Assembly (NCBI RefSeq): GCF_005938645.2
Contig: NZ_CP042171.1
Span: 1,984,001 to 2,048,000, forward strand
Origin: Pedobacter sp. KBS0701
GTDB taxonomy: Bacteria; Bacteroidota; Bacteroidia; Sphingobacteriales; Sphingobacteriaceae
DNA: 64,000 nt
Direction: 5' to 3'
Every line of letters begins with the position of its first letter. The stretch's first letter is position 1. The notes beneath the pieces were generated by a model that was not told the DNA's origin, did no database searches, and saw only the letters and a list, made by a program, of their open reading frames with translations. This document shows positions 1 to 8,233 of the stretch, one piece after another. The position numbers were made by a program, and so were the translations under genes.

Positions 1-1005
1 TTTCTGAACGATTATACAGAGGCTAAAGCGTCATATGAAAGAATTGTAGATATTTATGATTTTCCAGATGAGCAGAGTGAAATCGCCGCCGGAGAAGAAA
101 AACATATTTCACCATATTTCCCACAGCCGTTGGGACAGGTCGCTTATGAAGAAGAATTGTTTAACCTTAAAAGTGCTAGCATTGATTTCTCCAACAGAAA
201 AACCAATGCTGTATTCGCCGACTCCAGTGACGTCGCTTCGAATCCGACACGCGAGTTTGCGCTTAACATCGAGAATGCTTCTTTTACTTATCAAAAATCT
301 TACGGCGGCGATGATGAAATATTCGGATTACAGGAAATAAACTTCAAATTGGAAGCTGGAAAAAAACTTGCTATAGTAGGTTCCAGCGGAAGTGGAAAGA
401 CTACCTTACTTAAATTATTACTGAGATTTTATCCACTTGATTCTGGAAATATTTCCGTAAATGATGAAGATTTTTATAAAGTTCCAGTCGAAGAATGGAG
501 AAGCTTGTGCAGTTCGGTAATGCAGGATGGATATATATTTTCAGATACAATAGCTAACAACATAGCGTTGGGCGATCCTAACCCCTGTAATGAGAAAGTA
601 CAAAGGGCTGCGAAATTAGCAGAAATACATGATTTTATCTTCACTATGCCCGGTAAATTTGAAACGTTTATAGGAAATAATGGGCAAGGATTAAGCCAGG
701 GTCAAAAACAGCGCATTCTCATTGCAAGAGCAATTTATAAAGATTCACCTTTCTTTTTCTTCGATGAAGCAACTTCCTCCCTGGATTCGCTTAATGAAAG
801 GAATATCATGGACAATATCTACAATCACTTATCCAGAAAAACTATGATAATTATTGCCCATAGACTGAGTACGGTAGTAAAAGCCGATGAGATCTTAGTT
901 ATGGATAAGGGCAGGATTGTTGAAAGAGGTACTCACCGGGAACTGGTGGAAAACCGGGGTTATTATTTTAATCTTGTTAAAAATCAACTGGAACTAGCAA
1001 AGTAA
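1..1005 (+). CDS. Peptide-exporting ABC transporter, C-terminal part (5' end outside window)
   Basis: The reading frame is open from base 1, so this is the 3' part of a longer gene; the TTG at 130 is only an internal codon. The visible part holds the end of the membrane domain linker and a full ATPase: Walker A GSSGSGKTT, signature LSQGQKQR, Walker B FFFFDEATSSLD and the switch histidine in IAHRLS. Its place at the head of a grasp-with-spasm operon suggests a peptidase-containing (C39) bacteriocin-type exporter that cleaves and secretes the modified peptide; the peptidase domain would lie upstream and cannot be seen. The TAA stop overlaps the next ATG by one base (TAATG), which implies translational coupling. 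Confidence 0.9.
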   Translation, partial: FLNDYTEAKASYERIVDIYDFPDEQSEIAAGEEKHISPYFPQPLGQVAYEEELFNLKSASIDFSNRKTNAVFADSSDVASNPTREFALNIENASFTYQKSYGGDDEIFGLQEINFKLEAGKKLAIVGSSGSGKTTLLKLLLRFYPLDSGNISVNDEDFYKVPVEEWRSLCSSVMQDGYIFSDTIANNIALGDPNPCNEKVQRAAKLAEIHDFIFTMPGKFETFIGNNGQGLSQGQKQRILIARAIYKDSPFFFFDEATSSLDSLNERNIMDNIYNHLSRKTMIIIAHRLSTVVKADEILVMDKGRIVERGTHRELVENRGYYFNLVKNQLELAK

Positions 1006-1451
1006 TGAAGAAACTTTATACAACAACCGTAGTGCTTTATCTAACGTGTACAATACTTTTATTGACTTATCTTATCTCAGTAAAAGTTTCGATTACTAGC
1101 CTCTATAATGGGCAAGTGATTACTCTTAACGAGCTAAAGGATCAAAGCCTTAATAAAAGTTTAGCCAGTGTAATTTTTAAGTCAGATACTGAAGTAAAGT
1201 TTAATAAAGATAGTCAGGTTTTATTTGCTTATAAAACAGTATTAAATGATTCGCTTACATCATCGCAAGTCGAGGTCGAAAGCCTTGATGGAAAGGGTGC
1301 CAAGGGTGAGTGGGTAATAAGGTTTAATAAAAACTTTGTACCAGCCAAAAAAGACAACGGAAAAATATACGAACCGAAAGTTATAGTTCGCGATAAAAGC
1401 CCAATTTATAAAGTTTTATTGAAAAGTATTTTTAACCCATTTAATAAATGA
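1005..1451 (+). CDS. Small membrane-anchored protein of the peptide export operon
   Basis: A 148-residue protein with one N-terminal membrane segment (about residues 7-27) and an extracytoplasmic remainder predicted to be mostly beta. The stretch after the membrane segment (ISVKVSITSLYNGQV) resembles the start of HlyD-type adaptors, but the protein is far shorter than the 400 or so residues of true HlyD proteins and has no coiled-coil hairpin. It is coupled to the ABC gene (TAATG) and to the ATP-grasp gene (ATGA). I infer a mini adaptor or accessory subunit of the exporter; no domain is recognised with certainty. Confidence 0.75.
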   Translation: MKKLYTTTVVLYLTCTILLLTYLISVKVSITSLYNGQVITLNELKDQSLNKSLASVIFKSDTEVKFNKDSQVLFAYKTVLNDSLTSSQVEVESLDGKGAKGEWVIRFNKNFVPAKKDNGKIYEPKVIVRDKSPIYKVLLKSIFNPFNK

Positions 1452-2485
1452 TTTTAATTTTTACCCAAAATTTTGAACCCTCGACCGATAAAGTTATAGA
1501 GTGGCTTAAATATTATAATAAGCCTTACATTCGGGTTAATTGTAATACCGATGCAATCAAGGATGTCTGTTTTGAGCTTTTAGATGAAGCGATAGATTCA
1601 CAGGAAGGAGAAATTCCGAAGATACATATAGATAAGGTTGTTAAAAAATTAACAATTGGCCTGACGTCAGGCATTTCTATCGACCTTAAAACGATAACAA
1701 GCGTATGGTACAGACGTGGAGGAATGCCTTCCTATGACACCAGTTCTGTAAGTTTAGAAGCTCTTAAATCCAGTTTTTTTGTGCAGAAGACAAGGGAATA
1801 TATGCGTGAGGAATACGATGAAATTGTTCGTTACATATATTTTTATTTATTCGAAAATCCTAGGATAAGGTCTCTTGGAAATCCTTATCGTACGGGTTCT
1901 GACAAGCCTCGGTGTCTTACTATTGCGAACCTTTTTGGCTTAAAAATCCCAGACATGTATATAACTTCTAATAAAAGTAATTTACGGTCACTATTAACTA
2001 AAGTTCATCATAGTATAACAAAGGGAATATCAGAACTATTTCTATTGTCCAAGGGTACTCTTAGAATTACTTCTTATACGAGCAATCTTGATCTGGATGA
2101 TGTTGACAAACTGACTGAAAACTTTTTTCCATCACTTTTACAAAAGAAAATTTTAAAGATTGCCGATATCAGATCCGTTTACTTTCGAGGCGAATTTTAT
2201 TCAATGGCAATTTTTTCGCAAGGTAACTCAAAGACGGACACTGATTTCCGCAATTATGATACTGTTACACCCAATCGTAACACTCCATTCAAACTTCCAT
2301 CAGACATTGAGCAAAAGTTGTCCCGGCTTTGTAAATATCTCGGTCAAGATTTCTGCTCCATAGATATACTTATGGACAGTAATTATGATTTTTATTTTCT
2401 GGAAATAAATCCGGTGGGCCAATTCGGCATGGTATCAATGCCATGTAATTATTATATAGAAAAAAAAATAGCAAACTATTTATGA
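1448..2485 (+). CDS. gwsG: ATP-grasp peptide maturase, grasp-with-spasm system
   Basis: A 345-residue ATP-grasp ligase. ATP-grasp maturases activate acidic side chains of a precursor peptide and join them to nucleophilic side chains, giving omega-ester or omega-amide cross-links. The N-terminal pre-grasp half (ILIFTQNFEPSTDKVIEWL), the conserved WYRRGG segment near residue 95 and the metal-binding end (CSIDILMDSNYDFYFLEINP, with E and N as likely ligands) fit the GwsG family. The start overlaps the upstream stop by four bases (ATGA) and the stop overlaps the next ORF the same way. The adjacent SPASM gene makes the assignment strong. Confidence 0.9.
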   Translation: MILIFTQNFEPSTDKVIEWLKYYNKPYIRVNCNTDAIKDVCFELLDEAIDSQEGEIPKIHIDKVVKKLTIGLTSGISIDLKTITSVWYRRGGMPSYDTSSVSLEALKSSFFVQKTREYMREEYDEIVRYIYFYLFENPRIRSLGNPYRTGSDKPRCLTIANLFGLKIPDMYITSNKSNLRSLLTKVHHSITKGISELFLLSKGTLRITSYTSNLDLDDVDKLTENFFPSLLQKKILKIADIRSVYFRGEFYSMAIFSQGNSKTDTDFRNYDTVTPNRNTPFKLPSDIEQKLSRLCKYLGQDFCSIDILMDSNYDFYFLEINPVGQFGMVSMPCNYYIEKKIANYL

Positions 2486-2700
2486 TATTATTAGAATCTA
2501 AGATGGAATTTGACGAGCAGGTCAATCTTCCTTTGCCAATTTTGAAGGCGACTAAAATTAATATGGATAAAAACAAGACGCCACGCCACTTTTTTTTTAC
2601 CAGTAAATCTTACAACACAACGGCGAGAGTTTGCATAGGTCATCATAAGCCAATTAGCAAAAATTTTCATTTGGATAAAATATTTAAAGATGATAAGTAA
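2482..2700 (+). CDS. 72-residue ORF between GwsG and GwsS; accessory or atypical precursor
   Basis: The ORF starts inside the gwsG stop (ATGA) and runs 11 bases into gwsS, so it sits in a fully coupled operon, which argues that it is translated. It is basic and polar, rich in K, T, S, H and F, with one Cys (RVCIGHH), a run FFFTSKS and acidic residues at the N terminus (EFDEQ). It lacks the double-glycine leader expected of a typical Bacteroidetes precursor. It could be a modification substrate or a small partner protein; the usual GG precursor may lie upstream of this window. A second possible start is ATG 2503. Confidence 0.6.
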   Translation: MILLESKMEFDEQVNLPLPILKATKINMDKNKTPRHFFFTSKSYNTTARVCIGHHKPISKNFHLDKIFKDDK

Positions 2701-3718
2701 TACAGAATACTTTAAGTTATACTCTACCTGTATGGTCGTACGCGGAGCACGCAGAAGTAGTATCTACGATTTGGAAAAGGAAGAATACCATTATGTTCCT
2801 AACGGAATGTCAGAGATTATTGAACTATTAAAAAAAGATTCATATTTGGATGTTTTAAAATCATTTGAACCGTCGGATCAAAATACAATTAAAGAATATA
2901 TTACATTTTTACTAAATAAAGACCTGGGATTTTTTACTCCAAGACCCGAGCTGTATCCTGATATGGAATTGAAATATGAAACATTCAATACTATAACAAA
3001 TGCCATCATCGATAGAAATGAATCGTCCTCGTATGATTTATATGCTGCAATAGAACAGTTAGACAACCTGAAATGCCAGGATTTGCAATTGCGATTCTAT
3101 TCAAAAGTAGAAATAGAATACTTAGATCAGGTAATGGCATTCCTGAGTCAGACAGAAATAAGATCTGTTGAAATATTTGTACCATTCAATCAAGTGAGAA
3201 AATCTGTAGTTGGAAAATTCATCAATAAGTGGCCGAAAATAAAGTTGCTTTTAATTCATTCAGCACCAAAATCAGAGGTCATTCATCTAAATAAAAATAA
3301 TTTTTACACCAGTAATCAAGGTAATGTCCTGGTAACAGAAGAAATTATCTCTTCTGAAAATAATTGCGGGTGCATCTCCAAATCATTCTTTTCTATCAAT
3401 GTCGAAAGTTATACCGAGTCAAACCTATATAACTCGTGTCTGCATAAAAAAATAGGTATAGATTCAGGCGGTAATATAAGGAATTGCCCAAGTTTAACTC
3501 GCCAATTTGGCCCTGTAGATAAAACCCAAATCTCAGATGTGATACTCACTGATGAGTTCAAGAGTTACTCAAAAATAACGAAAGATCAAATCAACGTGTG
3601 TAAGGACTGTGAGCATCGATATATGTGTACAGATTGTAGGGCCTTTGTTACTGACATCCATGCAAAACCCGCAAAATGTGGTTACAATCCTTACCTGGCA
3701 AAATGGGAAACTAATTAA
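2690..3718 (+). CDS. gwsS: SPASM-domain peptide maturase without radical-SAM motif, grasp-with-spasm system
   Basis: A 342-residue protein whose C-terminal third carries the SPASM cysteines: C250, C266, C304, C307, C313, C316 and C330 (motifs CKDCEHRYMCTDC and CGYNP), which normally ligate auxiliary iron-sulfur clusters. The N-terminal part has no CxxxCxxC radical-SAM motif, as is typical of GwsS partners of GwsG, so it probably acts as a recognition or scaffold protein rather than a radical enzyme. It overlaps the preceding ORF by 11 bases and ends 10 bases before the VKOR-fusion gene. Confidence 0.88.
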   Translation: MISNTEYFKLYSTCMVVRGARRSSIYDLEKEEYHYVPNGMSEIIELLKKDSYLDVLKSFEPSDQNTIKEYITFLLNKDLGFFTPRPELYPDMELKYETFNTITNAIIDRNESSSYDLYAAIEQLDNLKCQDLQLRFYSKVEIEYLDQVMAFLSQTEIRSVEIFVPFNQVRKSVVGKFINKWPKIKLLLIHSAPKSEVIHLNKNNFYTSNQGNVLVTEEIISSENNCGCISKSFFSINVESYTESNLYNSCLHKKIGIDSGGNIRNCPSLTRQFGPVDKTQISDVILTDEFKSYSKITKDQINVCKDCEHRYMCTDCRAFVTDIHAKPAKCGYNPYLAKWETN

Positions 3719-3728
3719 TTATTAAACT

Positions 3729-5198
3729 TTGGAAAATATATTTAGATCATTTCTACAGAAATACTTTAATATCGATGATTTTAACAGTGATTTCATGACA
3801 GAAACGCTATTAACTCCCGAAGTTATACGAACAAATTTGCTAAAATATGGAATAAGATGTACTTATTTTGATTTGAACAGTATCGGAGATCGCGAAATTA
3901 ATTTTCCATTCATTTTTCTTAATGACAAACTTAAATCTGCAAGCATTATAAGTTCCCTATCCAACGGAAAAGTGTGTACTCCTTTATTGGATACATTTTT
4001 AAATTTGTGTATTTCGAGAACAAAATTTCTTGGGGGAAATACGGGGATAATCTTTTTACTGTTAGACGAGCAATACAGCATCAGGAAGCGGCGGATTATA
4101 TTGTTGTTACCGACTTCATTCATTATGATGGCAATCCTAATAATTGCTTTAACTGGTGTAATTATTAATGAAATCAATTTAATATACTTAATTCTTGTGA
4201 GCTGCCTACTCACTGCGCTACAGGTGGTTAATCAAATATATTGGCTTAATTCTAAAATCGATTCTGTTAATAGAACCAGGTGTGTAACGATTGCGACTCA
4301 GTGCAATAGTACAGATGAAGAGTCAAGGAGCAATAGATTAGATCTGAATCCTTTTTCAGCATTTATCTCAACTTTAACTACGACTTTTTTTATTGCGGGA
4401 AGTTTTACAAAGATTAATTCAATTAGTAGTATGCTCGGCATAATTGCTATATCTGGCTTATGCATTGTATCTGGTTTGTTTATCTATAATTTAACGCTAC
4501 GTAATAAGCCCTGTCTCCAATGCTTTTCTCAGCATTTTTTGTACATATTATTATTTTTCGGTGTGTCGCTCAGCTTTATTCAACACGTCAAAACTGGTCT
4601 AGTGGATATTCAGATAAATCCAGGGCAATCAGTGGTTCTCGTTGGTATCGCATCAATTTTGTTTGCTTTAAACTATATGCTAATAAATCTGGTGGCAAAT
4701 AAAAAGAAGAGGATGTCCAAGCAAAAAAGAATGGATATAATCAATAACAATCTTAATAAGATACCAAAACAGATTGCATCTGACTTTATTCAAGCACTTT
4801 TCCATTTAAACACATATAGCGGTCCGAAATCAAAATCTATTAATGATTATATATTAATTTTTTACGATCATGACTGTGCTCTATGTTACTCCGAAGCTAT
4901 TGAGCTATATTACAACTACCAGTTCCAAAATTCAGAAGAAAAAACACTTTTGGTGCCTGTTTTTAGTGACGTTACAGCCCTAAATCTGATTCAGATATAT
5001 AATGAATTAAGGATTGAGATTTCTGATAGAAAGTTGATGACAAATAAGTTAAATAAGGAAATATCTGATGAAAATCAAAGTTCGATATCAGTAACAGAAG
5101 AGGTGGAAAAATACATTGTCAGTGTAAACCTATTTATAAATTATACCTCCTTAAATAGCTTTCCTTTCGTATTGAATAGAGGTTTCGCCAGCCTTTGA
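3729..5198 (+). CDS. VKOR/thioredoxin fusion membrane protein with C39-like N terminus
   Basis: A 489-residue protein from a TTG start. Residues 1-125 resemble the inactive C39-peptidase-like domain found on such fusions. Several membrane segments follow (about 128-160, 210-245, 262-320). The vitamin-K-epoxide-reductase core carries the active pair C262/C265 (PCLQC) and an upstream Cys pair (RCVTIATQC). A thioredoxin-like tail has C383/C386 (DCALC). The likely role is disulfide formation in the envelope, possibly for the peptide product or its exporter. The thioredoxin end (FPFVLNRGFASL) stops soon after the cis-Pro region and may be slightly shortened. It is the last gene of the operon and is followed by decayed DNA. 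Confidence 0.82.
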   Translation: MENIFRSFLQKYFNIDDFNSDFMTETLLTPEVIRTNLLKYGIRCTYFDLNSIGDREINFPFIFLNDKLKSASIISSLSNGKVCTPLLDTFLNLCISRTKFLGGNTGIIFLLLDEQYSIRKRRIILLLPTSFIMMAILIIALTGVIINEINLIYLILVSCLLTALQVVNQIYWLNSKIDSVNRTRCVTIATQCNSTDEESRSNRLDLNPFSAFISTLTTTFFIAGSFTKINSISSMLGIIAISGLCIVSGLFIYNLTLRNKPCLQCFSQHFLYILLFFGVSLSFIQHVKTGLVDIQINPGQSVVLVGIASILFALNYMLINLVANKKKRMSKQKRMDIINNNLNKIPKQIASDFIQALFHLNTYSGPKSKSINDYILIFYDHDCALCYSEAIELYYNYQFQNSEEKTLLVPVFSDVTALNLIQIYNELRIEISDRKLMTNKLNKEISDENQSSISVTEEVEKYIVSVNLFINYTSLNSFPFVLNRGFASL

Positions 5199-5419
5199 GA
5201 TTTTATCGTAAGATCTAATTTTCCAACTTTAATCAAGAAGGCTTGAGGCCTAAATAGACAATTTCCCTTTCTATTTTTGAATTTGGCAATAATGTTGTTT
5301 AGAAGAATTTTCATAGCGAAGGATTATAATCCCAATAAATATGCCGGCTTAATTTACTGACATATAGACTTATATGCAGCTATCAAAAGACCATATGCTA
5401 ATTCTTAATCAAAACCTAA

Positions 5420-5870
5420 ATTGTAGCAGTAAGTTCCTGTGCACTGACTATATATTATAATTTTTCCATTACAGACAATCAGATGTGTATGCTAAGCAGA
5501 TATTTTCAATTCTTAAGCATAGCTTCCATATTGGAAATAACAGGGTAAACGAAGTAATAGTCTTCTAGAAATTCCTTAAATTTTGAGGCATAAATAAATA
5601 CTCCATATTTATATTGCGTTTGTAGGTATCTTCCAGATCAGTTAATTCGGGCATTCCTTTAACATCCGGCATCCCTTTAACACAAATCACGCAGGTGATA
5701 TACCAGAATTTCACAGCGGTAATTTTTCCTTTTGTCGGCTGAATTTTACGAATGACCATTAAGCCTTTAAGTAAAGCTGCAATACTTTTGTTGGATCACC
5801 ATTTAGTTTTCCGTGAAATTCAGGCCTGATGTAAACAGTTTACCATTCCCTGGCATTGGTTTCCGATCTT
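5420..5870 (-). pseudogene. Degenerate TlpA/AhpC-like redoxin gene
   Basis: Reading the minus strand from about 5870 leftwards gives blocks of protein-like sequence in different frames: GDPTKVLQLYLKA, then MVIRKIQPTKGKITAVKFW with CVICVKGMP (a thioredoxin-fold CxxC), then KYGVFIYASKFKEFLEDYYF and PVISNMEA in a second frame, then a stretch near 5490 matching the family's AYPTHLIVDKNGKI only as HTHLIVCNGKI. Together they follow the order of a TlpA-family redoxin but need at least three frameshifts, and GMPDVKGMPEL looks like a small internal duplication. A dead gene; end points are approximate. Confidence 0.7.
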
Positions 5871-5998
5871 TTCAGATGGCAGTGTTTGACCTCGTTAGGC
5901 CAGTACTAGATTTTTTTTCCAGGCCCGTTTTGCTTCGACTCGAAACTTTTAGACTCTTGTTTAAGTTCTGACTTTTGATTAGAACTTTTATTGTTTGC

Positions 5999-6453
5999 TT
6001 AGATCAGATAGGTAATAAATGTCTTTTCCCAAGGGATAATTTTGGCCGCAAAATTCAGTTTAAGGCCCGATGAAGATAGGCCATCTTTTAGGTTGACACC
6101 CATTTGGCGATTAAATCCAATCGGATCCATTTTATATTGATGGGGGAAACTTATAGCTAATAAGTCTTTCGGAAATGCTGTATCTGATCGTCCAATTCTT
6201 CTAATTGACGGTTTTTTGGATTATAAGGAATAGTGTAAATATTGGTGGAGTCATCAAAATAGTTTTCAATGGGAAAACAGACAAAGTGTTTTGGCATTGG
6301 AGAGATGTAATCACGTTAATTTGGTTTAATCTTATAAATGCATTTGTAGGCAAATACTACTAAGTTAATAAAATTTTGGAATTCGTTGCATTCTGTGGAA
6401 AAACTAACACCTATTGATCCCTCTTTACGAAAAATATTTTTTTTATTACTCAT
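5999..6453 (-). pseudogene. Frameshifted hypothetical protein gene
   Basis: The minus strand has ATG at 6453 (MSNKKNIFRKEGSIGVSF), runs to an in-frame TAA after YKIKPN, continues in the same frame through YISPMPKHFVCFPIENYFDD and TIPYNPKNRQLEELDD, then shifts frame at about 6195 to DTAFPKDLLAISFPHQYKMD and KLNFAAKIIPWEKTFITYLI before TAA at 5999. About 151 codons with one stop and one frameshift. I do not recognise the family. It lies just upstream of the redoxin remnant in the same orientation, so the two may be one dead operon. Confidence 0.65.
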
Positions 6454-6779
6454 TGATAACTAGTTTATTTCGGAGGCTTTTAAAATCGGCGGAATGAGGT
6501 TAATCAAATGGGTTTATCCAGAATACTGTTAAACTTTTCCCTTTATCGGTGTTGAAAAGGTTATCATTTAGGTTTTTTATTAATCATTTTGCCATTATCC
6601 GGATTCTTTACATTTTTTTTTGAAATCAGATGATAATTAGGATAAGGGTCATAGGTCAATTAATTTTTTAGAAGTTACAAAAGTTAAAATACCATTTATT
6701 TTTAGGTACTACCCAGGTAGTAACCAAAAACTCTCAGTCGTCACCCCCAATTTTGAGTTATCATTTTAATAAGTATGTT

Positions 6780-7064
6780 ATGGCAACTATCGAATTCATA
6801 ACCAAAGAAGATTTGGAACAATTCAAACAAGAACTGTTTTCGGAACTAAGAAGACCGGGGCAAAAACTGCATAAAACAAGTGAACAAAAGGAATGGCTCA
6901 AAAGCTATGAAGTCGGCAAACTTTTGAGCATCTCACCTGGAACTTTGCAGAGTCTCCGAGATACTGGAAAACTTAAATTTAGTAAAATTGGCGGATTGAT
7001 GTTCTACAAATATGATGACGTAGCACTACTGATCGAGGGAAAAAATAACAGTGCTCGCTACTGA
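6780..7064 (+). CDS. Helix-turn-helix DNA-binding protein of mobile element
   Basis: A small protein of 94 residues from ATG 6780; a TTG at 6753 would add nine residues without support. An acidic/basic N-terminal helix (ITKEDLEQFKQELFSEL) is followed by a winged helix-turn-helix of the excisionase/HTH_17 type (SYEVGKLLSISPGTLQSLRD, then KIGGLMFYKYDDV). It is clearly paralogous to the protein at 25039-25302 in the neighbouring element (TMEDLRQFKTELLQE and ISAGTLQNLR). Proteins of this type sit beside mobilisation genes in Bacteroidetes elements and probably regulate excision or transfer. Confidence 0.85.
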   Translation: MATIEFITKEDLEQFKQELFSELRRPGQKLHKTSEQKEWLKSYEVGKLLSISPGTLQSLRDTGKLKFSKIGGLMFYKYDDVALLIEGKNNSARY

Positions 7065-7166
7065 TTGCTACAACAACACTTTAATAATCCCAACAACCAT
7101 TAATCAAGTAAAAATCCAAGTTCAGCACCACTATTCTATGGGCTACCTGCAAACACCCGAGTGTTT

Positions 7167-7207
7167 GGCAAGATGTATTTTTGTCCACATGACAAAAACA
7201 TCTTGCC
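7167..7207. repeat. Long imperfect inverted repeat, possible oriT or regulatory hairpin
   Basis: The left arm GGCAAGATGTATTTTTGTC and the right arm GACAAAAACATCTTGCC are complementary around a CACAT centre, apart from a two-base gap. The repeat lies between the HTH gene and the MobC-like gene, where mobilisable elements commonly place the transfer origin. The function is inferred from position. Confidence 0.55.
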
Positions 7208-7270
7208 GCCCTTATGGTCGGAGCAAGCACTCGGAACTCGTGCCTGCCTGAACATTTGATATGTGCCAAT

Positions 7271-7687
7271 ATGAGTAGCATAAACAATGATAAGCGACGG
7301 AAAAATTTTGACTATCCCATCAGGACAAGGGTTAACAAAGAGACTTATCAGCGATTGGAAAATCTGCTTGCAGGTAGCACCTGCCAGAGCATGGGCGAAC
7401 TTACCCGAAAACTCATCATAAGGGAAAAGATCAGCTGCACGCATAGGGATGTAACCATGAATGCACCCATGGAACAACTCACCAACATCCGAAAGGAACT
7501 CAAGGCCATAGGAATCAACATCAACCAAATCACACGGACATTTAATCACCTTTCTGTTAGCCATTCGTTCAGTCGGACAGAAAATAAAGTTTTAATTGCC
7601 ATCTTTTATTCGCTGACTGATCAGCCATGTAGCCTCAAACAGTTTAACCAATTGTTCGTAAACGGTAATTACTTCAAATTTGGATAG
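7271..7687 (+). pseudogene. MobC-like relaxosome protein gene, 3' end replaced
   Basis: From ATG 7271 the product starts MSSINNDKRRKNFDYPIRTR and shows the MobC/ribbon-helix-helix pattern: VNKETYQRLENLL, SMGELTRKLI and the conserved LTNIRKELKAIGININQITR. Family members then continue with a C-terminal helix ending near LAEKWLQ. Here, after HLSVSHSF, the frame enters DNA that is the antisense of the convergent gene at 7592-8221. The last 35 or so residues are therefore antisense sequence, and the mob gene appears cut by a rearrangement. The relaxase that would normally follow is absent. Confidence 0.7.
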
Positions 7688-8221
7688 TCTTTCTTCCACG
7701 AAGGAAGTATTAAGCGCATCGTGAAGCCATGTGTGCAGGATTTTTTTGTACCCGTCCAATTTATAGATCCTGAACATTTTCTTTAGTACAGATGAAGGTT
7801 TTACGATCTCCCGAATGCTCAGATTTTCAGGATAATCCCTTAGCTTCTTCCTTTCCGTTTTGATGTACCATTTTGCGATATCACTTTCCTGTTTGTCATC
7901 GAAGTCAAGTCTGCCAAGCTTGTAGTTTTTTAAGAGCCAGGCGGCCTCTATCAGCTTTATGGTCAGTTCGTAATGATAAACAAGGTAGTCTGGGCTACAT
8001 TTTTTGGGTCCTTCGGATTCAAATGCAACATCGTTTCGCCAGCGTTTCAGCATCTTTAAATGATTGGGCAACCATGCGTGACTGAAAAACTCGTGTACCA
8101 CTTTTATCGGATTGGTTATTTCATCATCGTTAAGATAAACAATCCTGTTATCTGATGTGTCTTTTGCCTGCTTCTTCATAGCCTTAAATATTGGTCTGTA
8201 ATATTTTTTCGATCTGTACAT
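7592..8221 (-). CDS. Unknown mobile-element protein with two tandem copies of a helical domain
   Basis: A 209-residue protein, no recognised family. It has two copies of one unit: around 37-100 (VVHEFFSHAWLPNHLKMLKR, YHYELTIKLIEAAWLL) and around 138-205 (MFRIYKLDGYKKILHTWL, VYEQLVKLFEATWLI). The same unit occurs once in the 91-residue protein at 30786-31061 (FFYNQLVELLNLCYVF). The gene is 12 bases downstream of the HEPN gene in the same direction, as its single-domain relative follows the paralogous HEPN operon. A shared role is likely but unknown. Confidence 0.75.
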   Translation of the reverse strand: MYRSKKYYRPIFKAMKKQAKDTSDNRIVYLNDDEITNPIKVVHEFFSHAWLPNHLKMLKRWRNDVAFESEGPKKCSPDYLVYHYELTIKLIEAAWLLKNYKLGRLDFDDKQESDIAKWYIKTERKKLRDYPENLSIREIVKPSSVLKKMFRIYKLDGYKKILHTWLHDALNTSFVEERLSKFEVITVYEQLVKLFEATWLISQRIKDGN

Positions 8222-8233
8222 GATCAGCGTTTT

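Noticed and set aside
130..1005. A complete 291-residue ABC ATPase starting at 130
   Set aside because: The frame is open from base 1 with protein-like sequence, so the TTG at 130 is internal and the gene is cut by the window edge.
5565..5759. An intact 64-residue CxxC protein on the minus strand
   Set aside because: It is one piece of a larger frameshifted redoxin; matching sequence continues on both sides in other frames.
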